This document shows positions 50,981-63,700 of a DNA stretch of 64,000 bases, in pieces. The notes under the pieces are model-generated. The model saw only the letters and a list, made by a program, of their open reading frames with translations. It ran no database searches and had not been told where the DNA came from. Source of the DNA: Sanderia malayensis (Eukaryota; Cnidaria; Scyphozoa; Semaeostomeae; Pelagiidae); the NCBI GenBank assembly GCA_013076295.1, contig RQOL01000616.1, forward strand, positions 6,414,392 to 6,478,391, written 5' to 3'. The translations under genes were made by a program, and so were the position numbers. Numbering within the stretch: the first letter of the stretch is position 1; each line of letters begins with the position of its first letter.

Positions 50981-53253
50981 GCGATTTTGTGCCTTCAGCT
51001 ATTTTTTCACAAAAAAATAGTGTTATTTTCCTTAAAATCAATAAATCCTTGTTCCGTTTTATGTTTTATATAACTTTAACCAGTTTGGGATTACTTATGT
51101 GAAACATTTTTTCGATGACGTCATCACAAAAAATGCTGACATGCGAAAAATAAATTAAATTATATATCAAATTATTGGTCTTTATGCAAGGAGCACGAAA
51201 CCGTTAATATTTTTTGAATTGAGGGAGTATGAGAGAAGTTATAGCTGATTCAAGATCAATTTTGTACCAATTATGACGTCATCAACCACGTGAAAGCTGG
51301 GCGTTTCCCAAAAAGTCACCTGGCATTTTCTGATAGTCCAAGACCTCCTTAACACGTATCAAGAATAAAAACAAACGTTAGGCAGAATGTGAGGTGTTTT
51401 TAGTATATGCCCTGTCTACAAGCCCCTTCCTCACACATCGGGCAAATCCGTTGCTCAGGAGATAAACCTTGTCTTCTACCTGTTTCTATCTTTAGATTAT
51501 GGTCGCTACATCTAAATTTTGTTAACCATCTCCTCTGGGTCCTGTCATCAAGATTAAGATAAGATTCATATTGCATACAGGTCTTGAAAGTAGCATAAGA
51601 GCGTAATTTATTCCCGCCTTTATCTGAGACCCCGGTGTCAGATTTAATGTTGGCACACCAATATCGTTCAAATGCATTTTTTAGGGATCTCTTAATAAGA
51701 TATTTATATTTATTAAAAGACATTTTCTTTATTTTAAGAGGGTCATGGTCAATACCAAGAATTTTGAGGTATTCGATCGACGAAGAAACCCAGCTAAATT
51801 TCCCTTCTTCGTATAATGACACACTTTCGTTAAATGCATTAGTTACCAGGTTGTCACTTGGCGAACACAGTAGACGATAAAAGTACAGTAGATGATTTTG
51901 GATGCAGCTTGCTAGCATCGGTAGTCTTCCGAGCTCTCCTAATATTGCTAAATTCGAGCAACTTCTATTTACTCCGAGAATACTTTTACACATTTTCCGG
52001 TGTTGGAATTCTGTAGTTTGTAGTACAGACTCAAACAAAAATTTGTTACGATCCGCTTGATTGTTTTTTTGTTTCAGGACCTTCAATTGCCGATTGTTAA
52101 GTTGGGACCAAATTTCACTGTTGTACGTCAAAATCGGTTTTAAAGCAGTGTCAAATAACTTAAGACTAATGCGTGGGTCAAAATTGATCCTATCCAAAAT
52201 ACTTCTCAGGGCAAAATATGCCTTGCCAGTTTTATCCTTTAGATTGTCAATGGTAGGCTTATAAGAGCCTGATGCGGACAGTACAGTACCAAGGTATTTA
52301 TACCTCGTAGTGAAATCAATTTTATCGTTACCAACTCTGAAAACCAAATCTTTTGGGGTTCTACCTGTTTTGTTAAACACCATAACATTACTTTTTTTAA
52401 GGTTAATAGTTAAATTCCATTTAGAGAAAAAAGTGTAAATTTTATCTAGGCATCTTTGTAAACCTTGAGAGGATTTCGAAAGCAGGAGGAGGTCATCAGC
52501 ATATAGCATATGGCTTAAGTTTATACCACCTACGTCTACCTGATCACACCTAGCATCAAACTCAAATTTAATATCTTCTATGAATAAATTAAACAACAAC
52601 GGAGAAAGATTACACCCTTGTTTTAGTCCTTGCTGCGAAACGATTGGCTGAAGGAGATGCCCATCAAGCTTTATGCATTGGCTAACTGAACTATACATGG
52701 ATTGAAGGCTTTGTAAAATATTTCCGTCAAAGCCATAAGACCATAGTTTGCTAAATAGGAAATCTCTATTGATGGTGTCATATGCCTTACGTAAGTCAAT
52801 GAAGGCCGTGTATAAGGTCTTACCCTTATTCTTTACTATTTTATTTATAAGTGTATTGACCACAAAAATATGATCTGTTGTTCTGTGTCCTTTTAAAAAG
52901 CCTATTTGGTTTGAGCCAATCATTTCATATTCTAAAATAGTCTTCTCTAGTCTTTGAGACAACAAAGAGCCATATAATTTTCCAAAGCACGATCCCACGC
53001 TTATACCACGGTAATTATCCAAATTTTCCCTTGAACCACCTTTGTGAATTGTTGATAGGGTATTGGTCGACCATTCTTTAGGGAATTTTTGGGAACAAAG
53101 CAGATGATTGAAAAGCTTGGTTATGGATTTCACCAAAGTGTTAGCACCCACTTTTAGGAATTCGTTAATAACATTGTCTATTCCTGGTGCTTTGCCAGAT
53201 TTTAACTTATTAATGCCATTCTTTACCTCTTCGAGTTGAAACGGGGAGTTTAA

Positions 53254-53928
53254 GGCCCCGTTTACACGAGAGGAAAAGAAACGGACCGAAAAGGTCCGTG
53301 CCTTTTGGGTACGATATGGGAACGATTGTATAGCGTTTACACGGGAACGGACTCAAAAAGCTGTTGAGTTTACACGAGAACGGATCCAATTGTTGAGCAT
53401 GCGCAGTTGTTCAAGTTAAGGCGTGTTTTGTTGTTGTTAGTTACTTGTAATTGCGCCAAAAAACTCTCAGAAAATGGCGAACACGAATTTCCTTCCTTCA
53501 CCTGCCCCAGTTGTTTGGTTCAACATGAACTTCAATTGCTGTCGATGTTGTTCGCAAACTAAAATTACAACATACAACAAAGAAGCTATATTGGAAAAAT
53601 CAGAGACAAAATTGATATTACTTGCTTTTCAATAGGCCCAGACATTTTGTACTGCTTATTATTAATTATTTTGGACTTCCTGCGATAACACAACCTCAGT
53701 TGCAATAGCCTCAGTTCAATACCGTGCCTGTTCTGGTTCCGTTCCAAGCGTTTACACGACACCGATACGGGAACGGACCCAAATGGATCCGCTTTTCTAG
53801 CGTGCCCAAAAAGATACGATCCCGTTCCCAAAGAGGAACGGATCCATGCGTACTCGTGTAAACGAAACACCTATCGTAACCTTTTTTGGAACGGATCCAC
53901 TCGGATCCGTTCCCGTGTAAACGGGGCC
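53254..53928. mobile_element. PIF/Harbinger-type MITE inserted in the LINE
   Basis: Ends GGCCCCGTTTACACG and CGTGTAAACGGGGCC are exact inverted copies. The 3-bp sequence TAA flanks both sides (53251-53253 and 53929-53931), the target type of PIF/Harbinger elements. It splits the LINE frame between IMKYL and LNSPFQLEEV. Confidence 0.85.
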
Positions 53929-54742
53929 TAAATATTTCATTATATCTTTATCTCTATACTTGTCTTTCAAAAAGGATTTAAATACCGAGGCGGCTTCACT
54001 TGTACTATTATTGGGGCTAGAGTAGAGGTTTGTGAAATAATCGATGTATTTTTTTGCTTTCTGGATGTATTCAAGGATGTATTTGTGCACACGTGTATAG
54101 CAAACAGAGACGCACCTCACAGGTATGCATAAATACAAGTGCACAAATACTACCGTCCTTTTTTACACTTTATACATTCTATCTACTGTTATACACCTCT
54201 GTTTACTATATCTCCATATATTGTTTCCACATGTTTCGGGACCCTTCAGGATATATATCACTTTAGCAATGTTCTGGACCCCTAGCTCCTATAGGATATG
54301 TATGACTTCAACGTTTCGGGACCTTATAGGATGCATACATCCGGGACTAGCCAAATCGAGTAAGCTCATGCGTGAGTACTTTTCTCTTTGAACAAGAGAA
54401 AAGCTTTCTTCGTCACTATGTATACTGACGAAATGAAACACACAAAAAAATCATGAGCTTTTTATTAATCTTCCTTGAACACTGCTTGTCTAAGACAATC
54501 TTAACTTTTGATTTCGGGTGAGCTATGAAGCAAACTTAAGACGGTCACTAGAAGAAATACACCACATACACACCAATTAAAAGTTTAATTCACTTAATAG
54601 CTTCTACACTATGTACAATGGGTTGGGTTATCATATATAAAGACGCAATTATTTCTTTCACTAATTACAATTAATATATATAATAAATCATCTGAAACTT
54701 TGATAAAATTGCATTCTCAATATGTGTTGAGTAAATTCTCGA

Positions 54743-57700
54743 TTAATATAACGTGTTTGATGCTGGAGTCGTTCCTCTTTCGTACTCTTTCTGTTTGTCC
54801 ATAAGACCCTGAAAAAAAGCAAAACACTGTAGAGTAGAAGAAAACTATAAAGCACATTCTAGTGGGTATGATAAAATGGGGAATAAAAACTAAAAAGAAC
54901 AAGGAATATATCAGAAACATGTTTGCTTTTCATCTTGGTGCACAAAATATCCACACTTACTTGTCTAATAATTACAAACACTCATAGCCTAGAGCACAAG
55001 CTTTTTATATAAAAAAATCAACACGACGTCACAGCATTTATTCATCGAAATTCTGTTTGCCATTGTTCAAGATTAAATCATCATAAAAAAATGTTCAAGC
55101 AAAAATAAACTTGCTTTCGTAATTTATTGATTTCTCGATTTTTCGTAAAATACCACAAGCATTTGCGGAACTCGAACCAATCAGTATTTATGAAAAGTGA
55201 TATATCATTTATATGAAATCATGAATAATGAAAGATAAATGACTATAGAAGTATTAATGTCAATATACCAGATGTTATACACGTATTCTATTCAGTCACA
55301 ATACACGATAGAATTGGTGAGCATAAAACGATCAAATCAAAAGCTGGCAGCTTAGTTGGCTGGCCATGTTCTTGTTCAACATGGACACATATTTGTCGCC
55401 AAAGAATCGTCAGCCTCTCTTCCAACCTGAACCAAAACAATTATTCGCCTCGTTGCGAAGTGCCGACTGACTGGGATTCGAGCGCATGCAAAACATTGCA
55501 GCACTGATGTCACTCTCGGTTTTCGGAACCGGACCAGTTGGCAATTCCGAGTCCGAGAAGTCGGAACCAGAAGATTCTGAGTGGGGAGTGGCATTACTAC
55601 TTTCACCATAGTCATCAATGCAATTTACATTTCGAGCTATTTCTATTCCCTCTCTCGATGGTGATATATCAACTTCGTTGCGTTTTTGGCGTTGTTCCTG
55701 CATAAAAGAATGTTGCGGCAAGCACAATGTCTTTCTTTCATCACGGCGGGCTTCCATAGTCGAGGCGGATGAAGTGGGCTTTAACAATGGCCTCTCAATC
55801 GGTATTGCTTTCGCTCTGTTTCCATCGCCAGAACTATTTGCACTCAAATCTGTTTTAGCTGTGTTGGTGAATAACGTAGATTCATGAGGTATCTGAGCAT
55901 GCGCGCCATGGTCATCAATACCCGCCTCTCCATTCCTGCTGCCTTGCAGAAGACGTTTGCTGTCGGAATCTCTATCTGTCGATTCCTTCGAATTGCAAAA
56001 ATATGTGGTGGGTGGTGCGGCTGGAAAATTTCTCTTCACTACAGCAGGAAAGCTACCGACCATCAAGCGCGATAATGATGATGATGACGAAAAAGATGCC
56101 CCGTGTTGCTTTTGTGGTTGTTGTTGTTCTTGACGCATTACAGTATTGCTCTTTGTTCTTGTCATCGCAGCAAACGTATTTTTACTCATCGTCGTATTGG
56201 CAACAACTGCCAAACCAGGTGATTCTATTCGAGAAGGCTGCAGATCCTTGGCATCGGCAATTTCATAATTTCTGGCCTGATTATTATTATGATTAGCAAA
56301 TGGAGACATGGAGGAAGCATTCTTGCTAGCGGCCTTTGCTTTCATGAGATCTTGAAAATAATTACCCACTCCAGTATAGTACATCTCGTTTCCTTCATTA
56401 ACCTGATCATCGGAAGAAGATGACGAATCTTCATCAACCATTCTATGATTCACGTCTCCACTAAATTCTTCCAAAGCGATTGGCTGTTCACATCCAGATG
56501 ACGTCATCTTAACATCATCTTTTGCAATATTGTCTTTGTTGCATGGTATGACGGGATGCTTTCGTGAGTCCCTTTGAAATCTTTCTTCCTCGGCTGGTTC
56601 ATCTTGCAATTCAAACTCGACGTGTAAAGACCTATTACCATCACTACACTTTTCACCTTGTAAAACACGCTTCGCTTTATCACTCGTGCAATCAGTGCTG
56701 TCACCATGAAGCACTGCTCCATCTCCCCCCGTCAATTCAAAATTTTGCTTCCTCATCACACCAGTCATGCTCTGTCTTTCGCCTGAGGCAACCTCATCAC
56801 GTAAAGCATCCGTTCTATTGTCAGCTACTACAAAAACAGAATCAGCCCTCCCTCTATCTTGATAACATGACGTGGCTCCGAGTGAGGCGTTGTCAGTCGT
56901 CATAAAGCAATTCGCCAGCCGTTTGGGCAGTGCTGATGACGTCAGTTGCAACGTCTGCCGCCTGTAAGCCGACGGAGACGTGACGGACACCGTGCCTGAA
57001 ACGGTTTCTTCGCACGACGACAGTAGACCATTCCTCCATTTGTAACGCCTTCTGTTATCTTTAAGAGCACGCTGCACGGCATAGTTGATCAAATAGGCCT
57101 TCAAGAAGAAGCCCGCGTGTATTGCGAGAAACGCAAACGACGCGACTCCCCAGGCGATGTTGTCCGCGAATTTTTGCGTATCCTCGTTTGAAATCTTCGC
57201 CACGAAGCTGTTCTCCAGTGCCATGGCGAATATGAAGACCACGGAGACAAGCACGTACCAATCCAACAGAGTCAAATATGAGACGGGGGGTAGGCTCTGC
57301 GAAACAACAAATTTGAACGTGACGGCCGTGAGCAGAAGCGTGAGAATCACACCGAGACGTTCCCCCGTGTTAGAAGGACCAATGAAAAAAGTTGTAAAAG
57401 ACAGCAAGGATATGAGGAACATCATGAACACGATGTTCGTCAAATAGTACGCGTATTTCCGTCTAATGTTGAAATTGAACGTGTACGTTGAATAGTTGAT
57501 GAGCGAGGCTTTCGTCGAGTCATCCGATTTCGCGGCCGATGTTTTCCCGATAACGTGGTCGAAAAGTGTCCATTCCTCCTTGGCGAGGAAATTCGCGCTG
57601 GACAACACGCTTGGAATGTGCGCCGTCTGATCGAAAACAACCACAGAGTCGGCCCATTTGGAGGAAATTTCAATCTTCAACGTCTGGTAATCGAATGGGA

Positions 57701-60700
57701 ACTCGTGCAAGGAAAACAACGTCTTGAAACGTGCAACAACCCTGTACGACAATTGAACTATCGGAAAAGGCGACTTGAATATCTTGACTAGCTTGTGCTT
57801 ACGTTGCATGCTTTTCACCTCAACAGCGTTGGAGAAATACATCCTTGGATCCCAGTGCTCATCCCAGTCGACAACAGAAGCGTCGAATTGCCCCTTTAGG
57901 CCATGCTCCTCCCAGGTGGCAGCCAAGAAAAACTCGCATGTGAACTCCTGTTTCACCGTGTCAATGTCGGATACGGACGATATGCTCATTCGCAAATTCA
58001 CAGTAACTGCTTTGTTGGTTTTCCTCGCCACACAACTCGCTTCTTCGTCTGATATTCTAGTGTTCTCAGCAATTGTCCTAAGTTTGCTGTCCAACTCATT
58101 GAGCTTGGAGAGAATTTCTCCTAGCACTTTAACTACCTCGTTGCTCTGATCCATTTTCAACTCACATTCACACATTTCAGTTTACATTTTGCCAATAAAT
58201 TAAACCCAAATTGTAGCAACAGCCTCAATTGCTCAGTACAGTAGGCCGCAATATTATTTTTCTTGTTACACACAAACGAATGTGAATAGACACACAAAAC
58301 ATTGACGAAATTAGCTCTGCCTTCAAAGTCTCTGCTTTCAAACAGTTGTTTGTGTTCTTTTGATATTTTCTCATTGGTTTAAATAAAGAATAGAAGTCCT
58401 AAGGGGGCGGTTGCTTCCGATCCATCAATTTACCATACAACTCCATATTGTTACCAAAAACGTACACAGGTAGCAGTCGCATTAATTATATGGCATGGCC
58501 ATTCGTACAATAAAGGTTTTGTCTTGACAACGCAGGGACAGTTGCTTTGTAATGTAGTCGAAAGCATTCAATAGAAAAGCATGCAACCTGAATGCAACAT
58601 TTGTTCTGGCAGTGTTTGTCTGTCAAGGACAACCTGAACTCAAATCATTCAACCTTAACAGTAAATGAGCTAACCAACGCAGTCAAATCGGTGAGGGGTG
58701 GAGATCATTGAGGGGAAAATATTGTCGAGGTATGAAGAACATTTCGACAACTATTGTGCTGCTAGGAGAATCGTTGCATCCTTTCTCACCCCTGCCGCAG
58801 CGCATCCCTCAACAACAGAAGGTCTATGTTTAATCGCGTCATAATTCCAATAACTTACCTGGCGAAGAGTTCTCAACTGTTCAAGTATCTGTTGTTGACG
58901 ATTTGTTGGAAGTTTCCATGAATCCTGAAAATTGCAATTAATTTTGGAATGAATAAACCAAATCTTGCAAAAATAGACATATTTATACGCATTCTGCCGC
59001 TTTATACAGGGCTTAAAGAAATACGAATGTAAAGAAATGTTGTTTAGTTCTTTGAAAGTTTGCTACCGAACAGAACTCTACTGCATTTCAATTCTACACA
59101 GACTGCTACAATACAGCAACAAAAGTTCAACAAACGTCACAAGAATGATACTTACCCAACTTGATTGCTCTTCTCTGTGTTCGTTCGGTGAGTCTCTCCT
59201 TTCATTAACCATACCTGTGGTATTATGCGTCATTTCCACTGACTCATTGCCTTGCAATGTCACTGTTGATGACCGTTTGTACCCAACATCAGCAGTGGTA
59301 TCAATTAGCGGTTTCTCGTCATCCTTGTCGCTTTCAATCGAAAACATTTCTGCTTCACCCTGACTCGACTCTTGATCAAAAGCCTTGTTTTTCCTTAACT
59401 GCTTCTTCTTGGCTTCAAAGATCTGCTTTGTTGCAATCTTCTTCTCTGCTTCCTCGTTTTTCTGCGTGAAATTTCGTCTCGCCGAAGAAGATCCAGTTAC
59501 AGAGTTGGCTTGCTTATTGACGGTCTTCTTAGTCCGTCTCTCTATTGCAGCAGGCTCGCTTCGAGAAGATTTCTTTGAATCAATTGTGGTACGATTAGTT
59601 TTCTTGATTTCCTGACTTGCTTTCTCTTCTTGCCTTCTTCTCATTTCAAGGTTTTTCTTCGTGTTTGTCTGTCCAACTGAAGTGCCATTGGTAGCAGCGT
59701 TAGTCTTTTGTTTGTGGCCATCTTTCTTCACATTTTTTGGATTTGTCTGCTTCTTTGAACTCTCATCGTGCGACGTATCGTCGTTCAGATTCAAAATAGG
59801 CCTGAATTCCTTGTCTGTTCGAGACGAGAATTGTTGTGACATTTCGTTTGACTCGGGCAACAGATTAAGTTTCTTCAATCTTTGCTCAAAAGAATCCTCC
59901 GTGTGTTCACCGGCTGCATAAGAAATAAACAAATTGGGTAAATTGTAACGCGATCACGTTGTAGAATCAGTATACATCAGTGTATAGAACCAGATATATC
60001 CATACAAATGTTCATTAATTATGACGTCAGTAGAGTTATTATAAAACGTCACAAAACTGGGATAACAGTCCATAAAGGCCGCATTGCACTATCGTATTCA
60101 GGTATGTTTTGCTCAGAATTCGTTAAACCATACGCAAAAAATGCTGGAAACTATAAATACCTGCGTAGTCTTTATCACTGTCGTGTTGAAGATGCGAAAT
60201 ATCATGTCCTCCTGCCTTGAGTTTTAGAAGAATCGAATTGTGCTTATCCTAAGCAAAAGAAGCAGAAATAATATACCACGACGAAAGAATTTTATAAGTC
60301 AACAAGTGAATACAATTTCCCAATTTAATTACCTGTTTAGCAGATTCGTAAGCTTCCAAGACGCTTTGCTGAAGAGCAACCTGACGCTGTCTTTCAGCCT
60401 CCTAATAAAAAATAAACAAAAAGGTTCGCCTACAGATGTTTAATCATCACAGGACATGAGTATTTGCGCATGAGCACTATGTGTCCTCACGTTCAAAGCA
60501 TTCGCAAGTTCAATCATCCATCTACTGCAATATTCCATTTCATTCCAGTGCTCCACACTCCATGTACACTCATTTTTTTATGAGAAACTATGCAAAATTT
60601 TCGTACCAGGGTTTCTTAGGGTTTCGTACCCAATTATGGTGCAAAAAGTTCCCTGTACAATGCATTGATTCACGTTGTTTTACCAATCCATGGTAATGAA

Positions 60701-63700
60701 ACTGGGTGTAAAATTGTGTTAAGCTCGTCATTGTGTCCTCACCTCTTTAGCTTGTTGTCGTTTCACCTCTTCTTCATACTGCAAAGTAAGCATTTCTCTC
60801 TCTTTCCGTAACTTTTCATCAATATCTTGCTCTTCTCGGAGCTTTCTATCTCGCTCCTGCATTTTTAATCTTCTCTTCTCTTCCACTTGTTCCTGGACAG
60901 CTCTCTGAATCGCAGAAAAATAAAGGAATTCATCTACGGGCATTGAAAACACTTAATAAAAGATTGAGATCACATTACGCTTTCAGTTCAGCTCGCTTCG
61001 GTTCAAAAATACCCCTGATAAGCATGCTACATTAATTAGCTGCATTGGAACTATGACATGCTTCCATCATAATAAACTTCGAATATATGATACTTGTGTG
61101 CTTGCAATAAAACATCCTTCCAATGTAATATGCTTTTAAAATAACTATTAGTTATGCCTGAAAGTGATAGGACATCCTCCGATGAAAATACTTGTCAACA
61201 CGTTTGGATAGCATTTTTCCAATACAACATATATCCAGTGGAACATCTATGCATTTAGAGAACTATTTTCCTATAGCATAACAGCTATGCCTCTGATAAA
61301 ATATCCCTGCCATCCAAACACCAACAAACCAATCTATGCGTATATAAATGAACGAACCTGATGTTCTAGAAGTTTAATCCTTTTCAGTTCAATTTCGTCC
61401 AACTCAAATTGATTCTTGGGTTGTCTTGCACCAAACGCATGAGCTTGCCTAATAGTTGAAAACACGCAATACGTAAATGATTAATTTGACTGCTAATTGA
61501 AAACCCCATGGGTCATCTTATTAGCAGAATGAAACGCTCTTATAAGATTCTATCAATACATGCTTTTCATAGTTGACTTGCAGAGCCACGGAGCTGGTAG
61601 GTGAATTTTCAAGCAATGAAAAACTAACAACAGCTACAATGGAACATCTAGTAACGGACACCTCTAAACAAGGGACCAATCTTTTGGTTCCAAATACTTT
61701 CCAAGTTCTTTGCAAAAGGAATATCTCTACAGCGGACAAAATCAACGAGCCCAAAGGCGTTTGTGAAATGAAGATTCCACTGCATTTGTCAAGTAGAACC
61801 TATATAATGATTGACATCAGCTAGTAGTTACCAGACCCCTAGCTTCTGCACAGTATTAAAAAAGGTCTAAAGTAGTGCACGTCAAAGCAATGGCGTAGAT
61901 AGGAAATATTATAGGTGGGGCGAGAAATTCAGATTTTCCGACAAAAATTTCATAAGCGTTTTTTTTCTTCAAAGCTATGAATATAAGATAAGGAAATTAG
62001 CTAGAACTGAACGTAAACAGAAGATACTTATTATCCGACAAGATCAGCAATTTTCCGACAAAACGGCAGTTTAGCTCTACAGGGGGGTATTTCGCCCCCC
62101 CTGACCCCCCTCTAACTACGCCACTGCGTCAAAGATATTTTACGCAATGATATTTACTCACTCGTGTTGTTCAGCGGGTGTTGTACTGTTGCCTTGGCGT
62201 GGTGCATGTTCCTGGTGCAGACGACTGCCTGCTTCGTGATTCGCAATGCCACCTTTCGCTTCGTATTTAGAAGTAGCTGAAGAAGGCTCCACTGCTTTCA
62301 CGACCCGAGATGACACCGGCTTTGAGGCAGGCTAAGAATTGTAAAAGAAATCTTTATCATTTAAAAACCTGATTTCGAGCTATGAAGTATTAAAGAAATG
62401 GTCGAATCTTGTCTGTTACTTCTTTTCTCACGTTCGCTCTGTTTGTTTTACGGTTAATTACTCACGTTTTCGTACTTACGTTTTACAATGTTTAGTAGCT
62501 ATATAAGAGTTCTGCACATGTGAGTGACATTTATGCAATATATACTCGCTACCATACCAATCGTTACTTGTTTATTCATTCATTCATTCGCTTCCATTCG
62601 TTAGTTCATCCGTATTCGCTTCTTACGTTTAAACAAGTTATTAATTTGGTATTATTGTTGTGTGCATATTACAATTTATCGTTTGCTTATTGCTTCGCTC
62701 TCCACAGCTACTATAAAAATGAACATGAAACCATTCAAGTAAGACAATCTTACGTCTTCCATGGCCAGTATGAATTTCTCTTTGCTTGACAAAGGCACGG
62801 ATTTCTTCAATTGAATCTGTTTCTCTACAGAATAAAACAGAACAGCAAGGTTGAGCATCCGCCCATCTATGTTACAATTCACATCGATCTCACAATCAAG
62901 ATCAACCCCCTGTTTAACTGATGATCTGCAATGAAAGCAATAAGTATGCAGTGAGAGTGCCGGAGGTCCTACGAATTCAAATGACACAAATTTCTTACCA
63001 AGGTCTGCCAGGTACTGCTTACTCTTCTCCCTTCTGTCTTGCCTGTAGTCAACACTCACTTGTCCAGGAGCCTAAAAAATCAATATTGAATGCCATCACA
63101 GTAACTTAGACACTGAAAGCGATGAAGTATCTAGTTGTTTCATATGTACACAAAGCAAATTGCCAAGCCAATGAGCTTGCAAAGACCATAGTCAGGGCTT
63201 TAGCTCTTAGGTTTTGTGTAGTAATGTGATATTATAATTCTAATTATGATGAAAGCTATAAAATCACAACAAATTTCGCAATAGAGGCCTCTTTCTCTTG
63301 AGCTCCCCTATCAATAACCACCCAACCAAGAGATTCAATTAAACGCCCCGGGCTTTTATTTGCAAGACAATGGTATATCATTGCTACATTTAAGCGCTGT
63401 TTCAAAGACTCTTCTGTATATGCATATTCAAAGCAGCAGTAACTATATCAGAAAGTACAAAAAAATAATTAAATATAAACAATAAACTTACGCCAATCGC
63501 AAACGAGCTTCTCATTGCAACAGGTTCCGCTCTCGCGGACATCTGGGCTGCGGGGGACGTCTGTTGATGACTCTGCGTTGGCGTGCTGTTGTAAGACAAT
63601 GCCTGTAGTTCATTTCTACTTGTGAATGACACAGTATCAACCGATTGGTGATCTGTGGCATGCTGCTCCTACATAAAAATGCTTTCATTAGAATTTAGAA

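Larger units (their letters stand above)
48758..51417. mobile_element. Foldback element 3, inserted in the LINE
   Basis: Termini TAGACAGGGCATGTACTAAA and TTTAGTATATGCCCTGTCT start arms of about 1.15 kb (to about 49925 and from about 50250), around a unique centre of about 320 bp. The 4-bp duplication ACAA is exact (48754-48757 and 51418-51421). Removing the element and one ACAA restores the LINE reading frame across a conserved CxxC/DELHF region, which confirms the borders. Each arm holds an outward-pointing gene tail. The centre adds an upstream piece on minus. Confidence 0.92.
48291..54204 (-). mobile_element. 5'-truncated non-LTR retrotransposon (LINE) with two later insertions
   Basis: The reverse-transcriptase frame runs on minus from about 54144, is interrupted by a MITE (53928-53254), continues as a 583-codon frame (53151-51400), is interrupted again by foldback element 3, and ends at a TAG at 48511-48513. 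Visible motifs: GKAPGIDN, YRGISVG, FLKGHRTTDH, TAFIDLRKAYDTIN, QGLKQGCNLSPLLFN and the catalytic YADDLLLL. A CPMCEEG zinc-knuckle start lies before the second break, with DELHFLICCPKYN after it. The 3' end is short GAAATT repeats at about 48293-48310. The endonuclease part is absent, so this copy is 5' truncated and cannot move itself. The clade (CR1/L2/Jockey-like) is not resolved by eye. Confidence 0.9.
48148..54349. mobile_element. Element with about 145-bp inverted ends, split by a LINE
   Basis: Sequence from 48148 (TAGTCCTCGATGTATGCATC, then CTATAAGGTCCCGAAACGTT) to about 48290 returns inverted at about 54205-54349. Similarity covers the full 145 bp, with repeats of ATATCCTxxAGGGTCCC inside each end. 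Everything between the ends is the LINE and its own insertions, so the host element is a short MITE of roughly 300 bp into which the LINE jumped. Confidence 0.7.

Noticed and set aside
53797..54144. 115-codon minus frame as a separate gene
   Set aside because: Its first part is the LINE protein before the reverse-transcriptase core and its last part is translated MITE end.
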